Of a stretch of DNA of 64,000 nt, positions 38,711 to 49,397 are shown in pieces. The first letter of the stretch is position 1, and each line of letters opens with the position of its first letter. Both the position numbers and the translations under genes were made by a program. The DNA is from Herbaspirillum seropedicae (GTDB lineage Bacteria; Pseudomonadota; Gammaproteobacteria; Burkholderiales; Burkholderiaceae_D): assembly GCF_001040945.1 (NCBI RefSeq), contig NZ_CP011930.1, positions 1,612,001-1,676,000 on the forward strand. Direction: 5' to 3'. The notes beneath the pieces are model-generated. The model was given only the letters and a program-made list of their open reading frames with translations, was not told where the DNA came from and did no database searches.

Positions 38711-41695
38711 ATGATTTTCGTCAAATGGTTTGGCTGGTCGGTCCTCTGGCTGCTGCCGCTGCTGCTGCGCACGGTAGCGCGCGCGCTCGGCCGCAAGTCG
38801 GTCTTCGGGGGCCGCGGCGCGATCCGCCTGTGGTGCGGCAGTCTCTTGCTGCTGGTTGCCAGCGGCGCGATCGAGGCGCTCATCCGCGCGCAACTGAGCA
38901 GCGGCGACGACGGCCCGGGTGCTGCCTTGATGGGAGGCGCGCTGCTGGACGCCCTGGGAGCACGCATCAGCCGTGGCCTGGCGGTGGCCGTGATGCTGGT
39001 CTTGCTGGCGCTGGGCCTGAAATGGCTGCTGGGCGCCTTGTTTGGTCGCGCCCGCAGCGAAGAGCGCGAAGACCATCATCCTGAACTGGACCTGGGGCCG
39101 CCCCGTCGCGGCAGCATCGAAAGCGAGCGCGTGCGCATGAGCAGCCTGCGCTCCAGCTTCCCCGCCGGCGCCGAGCGTCGCGCACCGGCCCGTCCAGTGG
39201 CCCGGCCCGCAGCACGCGCGCCAGCCTCGCCCTTCGAGCCGCGTCCGCGCCCGGCGCGCTTGTCCCCCGCCGCGGAGCGCACGCCGGACAGCGCGCCGCG
39301 CGAGGATTGGCAGGTGCCGCTGTCGGCCCTGACCGGCAATGGCAGCCAGCGCGGCAAATGGCCAGCCCTGAAACCCGGAGCGCAGCCCGCCAAGCCGCGT
39401 CCTGAATCCGAGTGGGCCGCCTTCGAAACCTTGCGTCCGACCGAAGCCATGCTGGCCCGCGCCGCCGCCAGCCGCGCCATCCAGGCCGCCAGCGCAGCCG
39501 CTGACGTGAGCCTGGCGCGCGCGGCCCCGCCTGCGGCCGCCGCACCCCGGCCGATTCCGCCTTCGATCGCCCGTCCCGCGCAGCCCGGTGGGGCGCCTGC
39601 GGCCAGCGCTGCGCCTGCGCCGGCAACGCGCGGCATGCGCATCAGCAGCGTAGGCCGCCCCGCACCGGCCAGCGCCGCCTCGCCTGGCGCGGCCAGCCCC
39701 GCTGAGCGCGCCGATGTCATTCCCACCCGCTTGATGCGCTCCTTGCAAGAGAGCAGCGCTCCTGCAGCGGCCCAGCCCGCCATGCCGCCGTTAGCGGCAA
39801 CAGCCATGGCGCCGCCAGCGGCGGCGCTGCCGACCGAACCGACTGCGCCGGCGCCGACTCCTGTGTCCGATAGCGTCCCGCCGCTGGAGTCGCCCGCGCC
39901 GACGCCGCCATGGGAGGCGGCCCTGCCCGCCGAGCCCCTCCCGCCATCGGCGCCGCAGCAGCCCGTAGACCAGCAGGAGCCCCTCACTCCCTTTGCCCCG
40001 CTCACCCCCGCTGCGGGGGCGCAGCAGACATTCCAGGCGCCGTGGTTCGACATGCTGCCCGATCCCGACCCGTCAGCGCCGGTCGAGCCCGTGGCGGCAC
40101 AGACCGGTTTCACGGTGCGCATGCCGGAGGCGCCCACCGCACCCGAGCCAGCGCCGGTCTCCATGGCCTATCCCGACTATGTGGATGAGCCGCGCGTGGA
40201 GATTCCGCTGCCTTCGCTGGACTTGCTGGATGAAGTCCCCGAATCGCGCATTGAAGTCGATACCGAGCAATTGCAGGAAACCGGCCGCCTGATCGAGCAA
40301 CGTCTCAAGGAATTCAAGGTGCCGGTGACGGTGCTGGGCGCCGAGGCCGGTCCGGTGATCACCCGCTTCGAGGTCGAACCGGCCCAGGGGGTGCGCGGGG
40401 CCCAGGTGGTGAACCTGATGAAGGACCTCTCGCGGGCGCTGGGCCTGACCTCCATCCGCGTGGTCGAGACCATCCCCGGCAAGACCTGCATGGGCCTGGA
40501 GTTGCCCAATGCGCGCCGGCAGATGATCAAGCTGTCCGAGATCGTGCATTCGCAGGCGTATCGCAAGTCGGCTTCCCATCTCACCATTGCCATGGGCAAG
40601 GACATCACCGGCACGCCCGTGGTGACCGACCTGGCGCGCGCGCCGCACATGCTGGTGGCCGGCACCACAGGCTCGGGCAAGTCGGTGGCCATCAACGCCA
40701 TGATCCTCTCGCTGCTCTACAAGGCCACGCCCGAGGAAGTGCGCCTGATCATGATCGACCCCAAGATGCTGGAACTGTCCATCTACGAGGGCATTCCGCA
40801 CTTGCTGGCGCCGGTGGTGACCGACATGCGCGAGGCTGCCCATGCGCTGAACTGGGCCGTGGACGAGATGGAGCGCCGCTACAAGAAGATGTCCAAGCTG
40901 GGCGTGCGCAACCTGGCAGGCTACAACCAGAAGCTGGACGAAGCCGCCGCCCGTGGCGAAAAGATTCCCAATCCCTTCAGCCTGACGCCGGACGCGCCGG
41001 AACCGCTGGAAAAGCTGCCCACCATCGTCATCGTCATCGACGAACTGGCCGACCTGATGATGGTGGTCGGCAAGAAGGTCGAAGAGCTCATCGCCCGCCT
41101 GGCGCAGAAGGCGCGCGCAGCCGGCATCCACCTGATCCTGGCGACGCAGCGCCCTTCGGTGGATGTGATCACCGGCCTGATCAAGGCCAACATCCCGACC
41201 CGCGTAGCCTTCCAGGTGTCTTCCAAGATCGACTCACGCACGGTGCTGGACCAGATGGGTGCGGAATCGCTGCTGGGCCATGGCGACATGCTGTTCCTGC
41301 CACCCGGCTCGGGCTACCCGCAGCGGGTGCACGGCGCCTTTGTCTCCGACGAGGAAGTGCATCGCGTGGTGGAATACCTGAAGTCCTTCGGCGAACCGCG
41401 CTATATCGAAGAAATCCTGGCGCCGCCCATCTCCGAAGACACGGCCCAGGCCGACATGTTTGCCAACGGCGAGGGCGGCGATCCGGAAGCCGACCCGCTC
41501 TACGACGAAGCCGTGGCTTTCGTGCTCAAGACGCGGCGAGCCTCGATCTCGTCGGTGCAGCGGCAATTGCGCATCGGCTACAACCGCGCTGCGCGGCTGG
41601 TGGAGCAGATGGAAACCGCAGGCGTGCTCTCGGCCATGTCGCGCAATGGCAGCCGCGATATCTTGGTGCCGCCTTCGGGTGGTGTTGAAGAATAA
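38711..41695 (+). CDS. ftsK: DNA translocase FtsK
   Basis: 994 residues. Septal DNA pump for chromosome dimer resolution and segregation. The N-terminus has only about three hydrophobic segments (roughly 5-23, 38-58 and 92-115) where classical FtsK has four. A linker of about 350 residues is extremely Ala/Pro-rich. The alpha-beta motor begins near residue 490: Walker A GTTGSGKS at 651-658, and Walker B ending at Asp777-Glu778 in [10 protein letters not shown]. The gamma winged-helix domain is the last 65 residues ([41 protein letters not shown]). This domain reads KOPS sites. Terminator at 41738. Confidence 0.95.
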   Translation: MIFVKWFGWSVLWLLPLLLRTVARALGRKSVFGGRGAIRLWCGSLLLLVASGAIEALIRAQLSSGDDGPGAALMGGALLDALGARISRGLAVAVMLVLLALGLKWLLGALFGRARSEEREDHHPELDLGPPRRGSIESERVRMSSLRSSFPAGAERRAPARPVARPAARAPASPFEPRPRPARLSPAAERTPDSAPREDWQVPLSALTGNGSQRGKWPALKPGAQPAKPRPESEWAAFETLRPTEAMLARAAASRAIQAASAAADVSLARAAPPAAAAPRPIPPSIARPAQPGGAPAASAAPAPATRGMRISSVGRPAPASAASPGAASPAERADVIPTRLMRSLQESSAPAAAQPAMPPLAATAMAPPAAALPTEPTAPAPTPVSDSVPPLESPAPTPPWEAALPAEPLPPSAPQQPVDQQEPLTPFAPLTPAAGAQQTFQAPWFDMLPDPDPSAPVEPVAAQTGFTVRMPEAPTAPEPAPVSMAYPDYVDEPRVEIPLPSLDLLDEVPESRIEVDTEQLQETGRLIEQRLKEFKVPVTVLGAEAGPVITRFEVEPAQGVRGAQVVNLMKDLSRALGLTSIRVVETIPGKTCMGLELPNARRQMIKLSEIVHSQAYRKSASHLTIAMGKDITGTPVVTDLARAPHMLVAGTTGSGKSVAINAMILSLLYKATPEEVRLIMIDPKMLELSIYEGIPHLLAPVVTDMREAAHALNWAVDEMERRYKKMSKLGVRNLAGYNQKLDEAAARGEKIPNPFSLTPDAPEPLEKLPTIVIVIDELADLMMVVGKKVEELIARLAQKARAAGIHLILATQRPSVDVITGLIKANIPTRVAFQVSSKIDSRTVLDQMGAESLLGHGDMLFLPPGSGYPQRVHGAFVSDEEVHRVVEYLKSFGEPRYIEEILAPPISEDTAQADMFANGEGGDPEADPLYDEAVAFVLKTRRASISSVQRQLRIGYNRAARLVEQMETAGVLSAMSRNGSRDILVPPSGGVEE

Positions 41696-41737
41696 ATAGG
41701 CTGAATCTACCTACTCGGTCCGAACGGGAGGTGAAAT

Positions 41738-41773
41738 AAAAATCGGCGGACCTTTGCAGGCCCGCCGATTTTT
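41738..41773. terminator. bidirectional terminator between ftsK and the aldehyde dehydrogenase gene
   Basis: AAAAATCGGCGG (41738-41749) pairs with CCGCCGATTTTT (41762-41773), a 12-bp stem with A and T tracts. Confidence 0.92.
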
Positions 41774-41811
41774 TTGATCGCGCAGGGCGATCAGCCCATC
41801 AACTTATGCCA

Positions 41812-43245
41812 TCACACATCCAGCTGAGTCACCAGCTTGGTGTTGATGTAAGCCTCAATGGCCTCGGTGCCGCCTTCGGAACCATAGCCGCTGTCCTTGA
41901 TGCCGCCGAAGGGCAGTTCCGGCAGCGCCAGGCCCAGGTGGTTGATGGTCAGCATGCCGCTTTCCACGCGCGCCGCCAGGGCGTGCTTGGTGTGCGCCGA
42001 CTTGGCGAAGGCGTAGGCGGCCAGACCGTAGGGCAGGCGGTTGGCTTCGGTGATCACCTCATCCAGGGTCTCGAAGGAATTGATCAGCGCCAGTGGGCCG
42101 AAGGGCTCTTCATTCATCGCACGGGCCTGCAGCGGCAGATTGGTCAGCACGGTGGGCTGGAAGAAGTAACCCTTGTTACCAATGCGCTTGCCACCGGTGC
42201 GCAGTTGCGCACCCTGCGAGACGGCGTCGTCGATAAGCGCTTCCAGCGCCGGGATGCGGCGCTTGTTGGCCACCGGACCCATGGTGATGCCGGCTTCCAG
42301 GCCATTGCCCACCTTCAGCTGTTCGGCATAGGTGACGAACTTGTCGACGAAGGCATTGAAGACACCCTTCTGCACCAGGAAGCGGGTCGGCGAGACGCAC
42401 ACCTGACCGGCATTGCGGAACTTGGCCGTGGCCAGCATCTTGGCGGCGACATCCACATCGGCGTCGTCGAACACCATCGCCGGTGCATGGCCGCCCAGTT
42501 CCATGGTGGCGCGCTTCATGTGCTGGCCCGCCAGCGCAGCCAGTTGCTTGCCCACCGGGGTGGAGCCGGTGAAGGAAATCTTCTTGATCACCGGATGCGG
42601 GATCAGGTATTCCGAAATCTCGGCCGGCACGCCATAGACCAGGTTGATCACCCCTGCCGGCACGCCTGCATCGGCATAGGCGCGGATCAGTTCAGCGGGC
42701 GACGCAGGGGTTTCTTCGGGCGCCTTGACGATGATGGAGCAGCCTGCCGCCAACGCAGCGGAGAGCTTGCGCACCACCTGATTGAGCGGGAAGTTCCAGG
42801 GGGTGAAGGCCGCCACCGGGCCGACCGGCTCCTTGATCACCATCTGGTAGGCCCCCGGCACGCGTGCCGGCACCAGGCGGCCATAGGTGCGGCGGGCTTC
42901 CTCGGCGAACCAGTCGATGGTGTCAGCCGCGCCCAGGGTTTCCATCTTCGCTTCGGCCAGCGGCTTGCCTTGTTCCATGGTCATCAGGCGCGCCACTTCC
43001 TCTGCACGCTCGCGCAGCAGGTCGGCGGCGCGGCGCATGATCTTGGAGCGTTCAAAGGCCGACATGTTGCGCCAGGTCTCGAAACCCTTGCTGGCCGCTT
43101 CCAGTGCGCGGTCCAGATCGGCACGGTCGGCATGGGCGATCTTGCCGATCACTTCTTCGGTGGCCGGATTGATCACGTCGATGGTGCGGCCCGAGGCGCT
43201 GGCGGTCCATTCTCCATTGATGAAAAGCTGTACGTCCTTATACAT
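41812..43245 (-). CDS. NAD(P)-dependent aldehyde dehydrogenase, succinate-semialdehyde dehydrogenase type
   Basis: 477 residues. ALDH active site complete: Asn151 (PWNFP), Lys174, Glu249 (MELGGHAP) and Cys283 ([11 protein letters not shown]). The overall sequence ([47 protein letters not shown]) is of the GabD/2,5-dioxovalerate dehydrogenase branch. Whether the substrate is succinate semialdehyde or alpha-ketoglutarate semialdehyde cannot be decided; no gabT or sugar-acid genes are adjacent. Monocistronic, convergent with ftsK. Confidence 0.87.
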   Translation of the reverse strand: MYKDVQLFINGEWTASASGRTIDVINPATEEVIGKIAHADRADLDRALEAASKGFETWRNMSAFERSKIMRRAADLLRERAEEVARLMTMEQGKPLAEAKMETLGAADTIDWFAEEARRTYGRLVPARVPGAYQMVIKEPVGPVAAFTPWNFPLNQVVRKLSAALAAGCSIIVKAPEETPASPAELIRAYADAGVPAGVINLVYGVPAEISEYLIPHPVIKKISFTGSTPVGKQLAALAGQHMKRATMELGGHAPAMVFDDADVDVAAKMLATAKFRNAGQVCVSPTRFLVQKGVFNAFVDKFVTYAEQLKVGNGLEAGITMGPVANKRRIPALEALIDDAVSQGAQLRTGGKRIGNKGYFFQPTVLTNLPLQARAMNEEPFGPLALINSFETLDEVITEANRLPYGLAAYAFAKSAHTKHALAARVESGMLTINHLGLALPELPFGGIKDSGYGSEGGTEAIEAYINTKLVTQLDV

Positions 43246-43546
43246 GTGCGATCCTTGTTGGTCAGGTTGCGGGGAGGCCGCGCGGCCTTGTCCTGACAGG
43301 CAAGGCGGGCGCGGCGGCGGGGGAGTAGCAGGACAGACCGGTGCAAACCGCTCTGGTTCACGCGCGGCGGCATGTCGTCCAAAGACGTTCTTTATACCAT
43401 GGGCGCGTCTTTCCCGTCGGCCGCCAGCGGCTGGCCATGCCGCTGACAGCGGCGTCCTACAAGGACGCAGCGGCCATGCAAAGGCGGAACAATCATTCGC
43501 AAGCGCCGGTCACACCGCCATAACAATGCGCCAAGCAGAGGCCTCC
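43246..43546. other. divergent intergenic region, aldehyde dehydrogenase / BrkB genes
   Basis: About 300 bases with two small GC-rich inverted repeats (CCGCCAGCGG near 43422 and CCGCTGACAGCGG near 43440). A TTTATA stretch near 43391 is a possible -10. No ORF independent of the flanking frames is supported. Confidence 0.45.
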
Positions 43547-44932
43547 ATGAGCAGCTCTTCCGACGACGTCCGCAAGCTTTCTTCCGCCGCCTCTACCAAG
43601 GGCACAGCCTCCCAGGATGCAGCCGCCCTGGTGGCGGGCACCCTGCTCAGCGCCGGGGTAGGGATATGGCTGGGCCGCAAACGCCGCCAGCGCAGGTCTG
43701 CGCGTTCGACTGTGCTGCCTGTGCAGGCGCGGCCCGCCACAGAGACGAGCGCCCAGCCGCCGCTGCCTTCCGGGCTGGAGCGCGCGCTACGGCTGGTCAC
43801 GCTGGCGCTGCCGCTGGTGGCCGCCTGGCGACGCGGTACGGCGCGCGCCAAGCTTGAGCAGGCCAGGGCCAACGAGCGCGCCGAGTCCTCCCCCGACGCC
43901 CCGGCGCGCATGGATATCGTCAAGGCGAGGCTGGAGCCAGCGCCCTCGGATTACCTGGACCCGGCCGCCGAGGTCAAGATGATCAGTGGCGGCTCGCGTC
44001 CCCAGCAAGCCTGGCAGATGACCATGGCAGCCATCAATGCCTGGATCGATGACTTCGCTCCCAGTATGGGAGCGGCCATCGCCTACTACACCATCTTTTC
44101 CATCGCCCCCATGCTGGTGATCGCCATTGCCGTGGCGGGCATGCTCTTCGGCCACGACGCCGCCCAGGGCGAGATCGTCAACCAGATCCGCGACATCGTC
44201 GGCACCGAGGGCGCCTTCGCCATCCAGGGCTTGCTCAAGTCGGTGAGCCAGCCACGCGAGGGCATGATCGCCGCCGGCATTTCCGTGGTGACCTTGGTCA
44301 TTGGTGCGACTGCCGTGTTTTCTGAATTGCAGAGCGCGCTGGATCGCATCTGGCGCATCCCTGCGGTCAAGCGCAAGAGCGGCGTGTGGCAGCTGGCGCG
44401 CACGCGCCTGCTGTCCTTCGGCCTGATCCTGGGGCTTGGCTTTCTGCTGATCATCTCGCTGGTGGTCAGCGCCGCCCTGGCAGCGCTGGGGCGCTGGTGG
44501 GGCGGCTGGTTCGAGGGCTGGCAGCTGGTGTTGCAACTGCTTAATTTCGTGTTGTCCTTCGTGGTGTTTTCTACGTTATTTTCGATGATCTACAAGTTCA
44601 TGCCGCGCGTCACCCTGTCCTGGCGCGACGTCTGGATAGGCGCGGTGGCCACGACGGTGCTGTTCATCATCGGCAAGTATCTGATCGGCCTGTATCTTGG
44701 CAGCACCGGGATGACTTCCGGTTTCGGTGCGGCCGGCTCGTTCGCATTGCTGTTGCTGTGGATCTATTATTCGGCGCAGATCTTCCTGCTGGGCGCGGAA
44801 TTCACCTGGATCTACGCCAACAATTTCGGTTCGCGCGCCTTGCGCCAGAAGCTGGTCAATACGGTGGAAGATCATCACGTCAGCGTGCAGCAAGCCCAGC
44901 AGGTGGTGCGCGCCAGCGAGGGCCAGCGCTGA
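43547..44932 (+). CDS. YihY/BrkB family inner-membrane protein
   Basis: 461 residues. The first 150 residues are a non-membrane, Ser/Ala/Arg-rich extension with one weak hydrophobic patch. The BrkB (formerly RNase BN) domain then begins at WIDDFAPSMGAAIAYYTIFSIAPMLVIAIAV and has six membrane helices. It ends GSFALLLLWIYYSAQIFLLGAEFTWIYANNFGS, the family hallmark. Function is not established; older annotation as ribonuclease BN is wrong for this family. ATG 43547 has AGAGG six bases before it; an ATG at 43526 is the alternative. The N-terminal extension is longer than in typical YihY. Confidence 0.88.
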   Translation: MSSSSDDVRKLSSAASTKGTASQDAAALVAGTLLSAGVGIWLGRKRRQRRSARSTVLPVQARPATETSAQPPLPSGLERALRLVTLALPLVAAWRRGTARAKLEQARANERAESSPDAPARMDIVKARLEPAPSDYLDPAAEVKMISGGSRPQQAWQMTMAAINAWIDDFAPSMGAAIAYYTIFSIAPMLVIAIAVAGMLFGHDAAQGEIVNQIRDIVGTEGAFAIQGLLKSVSQPREGMIAAGISVVTLVIGATAVFSELQSALDRIWRIPAVKRKSGVWQLARTRLLSFGLILGLGFLLIISLVVSAALAALGRWWGGWFEGWQLVLQLLNFVLSFVVFSTLFSMIYKFMPRVTLSWRDVWIGAVATTVLFIIGKYLIGLYLGSTGMTSGFGAAGSFALLLLWIYYSAQIFLLGAEFTWIYANNFGSRALRQKLVNTVEDHHVSVQQAQQVVRASEGQR

Positions 44933-45092
44933 GCTTGACGCCGCTGGCCGTGTAGGACGCGCTGTGCCCGTAAATGCGCTGGCGGCCTACAGCCATCCGC
45001 CCTGGAAGAATTCACCATGAGCATCCCGGACGCACGCCAGAATGCGCCGCGCCAATTGCCCATCCATGATTCAGCCAGCACGGAGATGCGAC

Positions 45093-47414
45093 ATGAAGAC
45101 CAAGGACATTCCCGAAGACGCTACCTTTGACGAATACAACAACGCCGCCGGCGGCTGGGGTTCGGTCAAGGCGCTGGGGTCGATCTTGCAGCAGGAGCAC
45201 GTCATCGCCAGCGGCACCCGCATCCTGATGCATCAGAACAAGCCCGAGGGCTTTGCCTGTGTCAGTTGTTCCTGGGCCAAGCCGGCCGATCCGCATCTGT
45301 TCGAATTCTGCGAGAACGGCGCCAAGGCCACCGCCTGGGAAATTACCCGCAAGCGCGCCACAGCCGCCTTCTTCGCGCAGCACACCGTGACCGAGATGGA
45401 GGCCTGGAACGATCTCGAACTGGAGTCCAGCGGCCGCGTCACCGAGCCCATGAAGTACGACGCCGCCAGCGACCGCTACCTGCCGGTCAGCTGGAGTGAG
45501 GCCTTCGATGATATCGCCGCGCAGCTGCGCGCCATGGATCCGAAGAAGGTGGTGTTCTACGCCTCCGGCCGCGCCTCGCTGGAAACCTCCTACCTCTACC
45601 AGCTCATGGCGCGCATGTATGGCACCAACAACCTGCCCGACAGTTCCAACATGTGTCACGAATCCACCTCCGTGGCGCTGCCCCAGACCATCGGCGTGCC
45701 GGTGGGCACCGTCACGCTGGACGACTTCGGGCAGACTGACTGCATCCTCTTCTTCGGCCACAACACCGGCACCAATGCGCCGCGCATGCTGCATCCGCTG
45801 GAAGAAGTGCGCAAGCGCGGCGTGCCGGTGATCACCTTCAATCCCCTGCGCGAGCGTGGACTGGAGCGCTTCGTCAATCCGCAATCGCCCAAGGAAATGG
45901 TCACGCCGGCGCACACCGACATCAGCACCCAGTACCTGCAGATCAAGATCGGCGGCGATAGCGCAGCGGCCATCGGCATGGCCAAGCGCATTCTCGAACG
46001 GGATGACAAGGCGCGCCAGGAAGGCTTGCCACGCCTGCTCGACCTGGCCTTCATCGAAGAACACACCAGCGGCTTCGAGCAGTTCGCCGACGCCGTGCGC
46101 GCGGCTCCCTGGGACGAGCTCGAGCGCCATGCCGGCGTCTCCCGCGCCGAGCTGGAGCTGGCCGCCGATACCTATGCGGGGGCCGGGCGCGCCATGCTGA
46201 TGTATGGGATGGGCGTGACCCAGCATCGCGAAGCGGTGCGCACCATCCATATGCTGACCAATCTGCTGCTCATGCGTGGCAATATCGGCAAGCCGGGCGC
46301 GGGCATCTGCCCGATCCGCGGCCATTCCAACGTGCAGGGGCAGCGCACCGTGGGCATCACCGAAAAGCCCGAGCTGGTCCCCAATGACAAGCTGCGCGCG
46401 CTCTATCATTTCGAGCCGCCGATGGAGAAGGGTCTCAACACGGTCGAGGCCTGCGAAAAGATCCGTGATGGCGAACTGTCGGCCTTCTTCATGCTGGGCG
46501 GCAATTTCGTGCGCGCCATTCCCGATCATGGTGTGATGGAAGCGGCCTGGCGCAAGCTGCCGCTGACGGTGCAGGTGGTGACGCACTTCAACCGCAGCTG
46601 CGTGATCCACGGCCAGACCTCCTATGTGCTGCCTTGCCTGGGCCGCATCGAGATCGATCGCCAGCGCGGCGGCGAGCAGGCCGTCTCGGTGGAAGACAGC
46701 ACCGGCTGCATGCACGGCTCACGCGGGCGGGCCGAGCCAGCCTCGCCGCACCTGCTGTCGGAACCGGCCATCGTGGCCGAGCTGGCCAAGCGGCTCTTGC
46801 CCTTCAATCCGCAGGTGGACTGGGACGGCTGGGTGGGCGATTACGCCCGCATCCGCGACGCCATCGAAGCCACCTATCCCGACATCTTCCGCGATTTCAA
46901 TGCGCGCATGTGGAATCCAGGCGGCTTCGCCCGGCCCCTGGCCGCGCGCGAGCGGCAGTGGAAGACACCCAACGGCCGCGCCAATTTCATGACGCCCGAC
47001 GGCTTCGATCCTGATCCGGACATGCCCGGTGACGCCCCCGAAGTCCTGCGCCTGATGACTACGCGCGGCGACAGCCAGTTCAACACCACCGTCTACAGCC
47101 TGGACGACCGCTTCCGTGGCGTATGGGGAACGCGGCGCGTGTTGTTGATGAACCTGCGCGACCTGCAACAGCACGGCTTGGCGGCGGGCGACTTCGTGTG
47201 TGCCGAAACCGTCAGCGCAGATGGCGTAGAGCGCCGTGTCCCGCATCTGCGGGTGGAACCCTTCGATATCCCGGTGGGCTGCGTGATGGGTTACTTCCCC
47301 GAACTGAATCGGCTCATTCCTTTGTTCCACCATGCGCGTGGCAGCAAGGTGCCAGCGGCCAAGTCGGTGCCGATCCGCTTGATCCCGGAGTTGCGTGAAC
47401 CCTCGCTGTCTTGA
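45093..47414 (+). CDS. FdhF/YdeP family molybdopterin oxidoreductase
   Basis: 773 residues. Three parts are visible: an N-terminal cysteine segment GFACVSCSWAKP...CENG (CxxC then one more Cys), the molybdopterin oxidoreductase body with ASGRASLETSYLYQLMARMYGTNN and SSNMCHESTSVAL, and the C-terminal dinucleotide-binding domain (LMTTRGDSQFNTTVYSLDDRFRG). This matches YdeP, linked to acid resistance in E. coli, and not a true formate dehydrogenase. The substrate is unknown. GGAGATGCGAC precedes the ATG. Stands alone except for the short TA remnant downstream. Confidence 0.9.
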   Translation: MKTKDIPEDATFDEYNNAAGGWGSVKALGSILQQEHVIASGTRILMHQNKPEGFACVSCSWAKPADPHLFEFCENGAKATAWEITRKRATAAFFAQHTVTEMEAWNDLELESSGRVTEPMKYDAASDRYLPVSWSEAFDDIAAQLRAMDPKKVVFYASGRASLETSYLYQLMARMYGTNNLPDSSNMCHESTSVALPQTIGVPVGTVTLDDFGQTDCILFFGHNTGTNAPRMLHPLEEVRKRGVPVITFNPLRERGLERFVNPQSPKEMVTPAHTDISTQYLQIKIGGDSAAAIGMAKRILERDDKARQEGLPRLLDLAFIEEHTSGFEQFADAVRAAPWDELERHAGVSRAELELAADTYAGAGRAMLMYGMGVTQHREAVRTIHMLTNLLLMRGNIGKPGAGICPIRGHSNVQGQRTVGITEKPELVPNDKLRALYHFEPPMEKGLNTVEACEKIRDGELSAFFMLGGNFVRAIPDHGVMEAAWRKLPLTVQVVTHFNRSCVIHGQTSYVLPCLGRIEIDRQRGGEQAVSVEDSTGCMHGSRGRAEPASPHLLSEPAIVAELAKRLLPFNPQVDWDGWVGDYARIRDAIEATYPDIFRDFNARMWNPGGFARPLAARERQWKTPNGRANFMTPDGFDPDPDMPGDAPEVLRLMTTRGDSQFNTTVYSLDDRFRGVWGTRRVLLMNLRDLQQHGLAAGDFVCAETVSADGVERRVPHLRVEPFDIPVGCVMGYFPELNRLIPLFHHARGSKVPAAKSVPIRLIPELREPSLS

Positions 47415-47479
47415 GGCGTACCCGGAGAGTTTCGAAACAAAGACGACAGATTGCGCTTGCAGCTTGTAGCGGGTCACCC

Positions 47480-47554
47480 ATGGCGGCAGACTTTGATGCT
47501 CTCCGGATCGTCTCCATCGAGGAAGTGAGCAAGCGCGATGAACGCACCTACTAA
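47480..47554 (+). pseudogene. possible 3' remnant of a RelE/HigB-type toxin gene
   Basis: A 24-codon frame (opening MAADFD, ending RIVSIEEVSKRDERTY) overlaps the start of the antitoxin gene by 17 bases, as toxin genes often do. The C-terminal basic, aromatic-ended strand resembles the end of RelE/ParE toxins. The frame is open upstream to 47411 but contains no toxin core, so the gene seems truncated between ydeP and the antitoxin. Similarity was judged by eye only. Confidence 0.35.
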
Positions 47555-47870
47555 CATCCAGATCATCCATGACCCCGACGGGAAGCCAGCCTTTGTGGTG
47601 ATTCCCTATGCCGATTACCTCAAGGAGCAGCCGCGTGTGGAGGGGCAGTATGTCCCACACGAGGTGGTTGCGCTGATGGTAGATCACCAGTGGACCGCCA
47701 TTCGCAGTTGGCGCGAGCATTTGAACCTGACGCAGCAGGAAATGGCGAGCCGCCTGGGTATATCGCAGTCCGCCTATGCGCAACAGGAAAACAGTGGCAG
47801 CTTGCGTCCAAGCTCGCTGAAGAAAATTGCGATAGCCCTGGGCGTGGGCATCGAGCAGCTCGATTTCTGA
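47538..47870 (+). CDS. Xre-family antitoxin-like transcriptional regulator
   Basis: 110 residues. Residues about 1-40 (IQIIHDPDGKPAFVVIPYADYL) resemble the short Phd/YefM-like lead of TA antitoxins. Residues about 55-108 are an HTH_3/Xre domain (WREHLNLTQQEMASRLGISQSAYAQQENS...LKKIAIALGVGIEQL). This architecture occurs in antitoxins of type II systems that repress their own promoter. No intact toxin gene is adjacent on either side. The GAAGTGAGCAAGCGCG lead gives a weak ribosome site, compatible with former coupling to the toxin. Confidence 0.8.
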   Translation: MNAPTNIQIIHDPDGKPAFVVIPYADYLKEQPRVEGQYVPHEVVALMVDHQWTAIRSWREHLNLTQQEMASRLGISQSAYAQQENSGSLRPSSLKKIAIALGVGIEQLDF

Positions 47871-47901
47871 CGCCCTGGGTAGGCGGTATTCCAGGTGAGT
47901 G

Positions 47902-47925
47902 AAAAAAGCCCCGCCGAAGCGGGGC
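47902..47925 (-). terminator. intrinsic terminator for the asparaginase gene
   Basis: On the minus strand GCCCCGC and GCGGGGC (47908-47914 with 47919-47925) form a 7-bp stem with a TTCG tetraloop followed by six T. It lies about 90 bases beyond the ansB stop. Confidence 0.8.
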
Positions 47926-47991
47926 CAAGAGGGGACCGGGTGAACCCGGTCGTGCAACAACAACGCAAACTCTCTGTGCGATGCATGTAGA

Positions 47992-49397
<1,406 letters not shown>

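Noticed and set aside
42887..43546. N-terminal extension of the BrkB gene by 220 codons
   Set aside because: It overlaps the aldehyde dehydrogenase gene in antisense; the start at 43547 has a ribosome site.
45093..47414. Calling the molybdopterin protein formate dehydrogenase alpha subunit
   Set aside because: The cysteine pattern and overall sequence fit YdeP; no Fe4S4-binding Cys4 motif, and no accessory fdh genes nearby.
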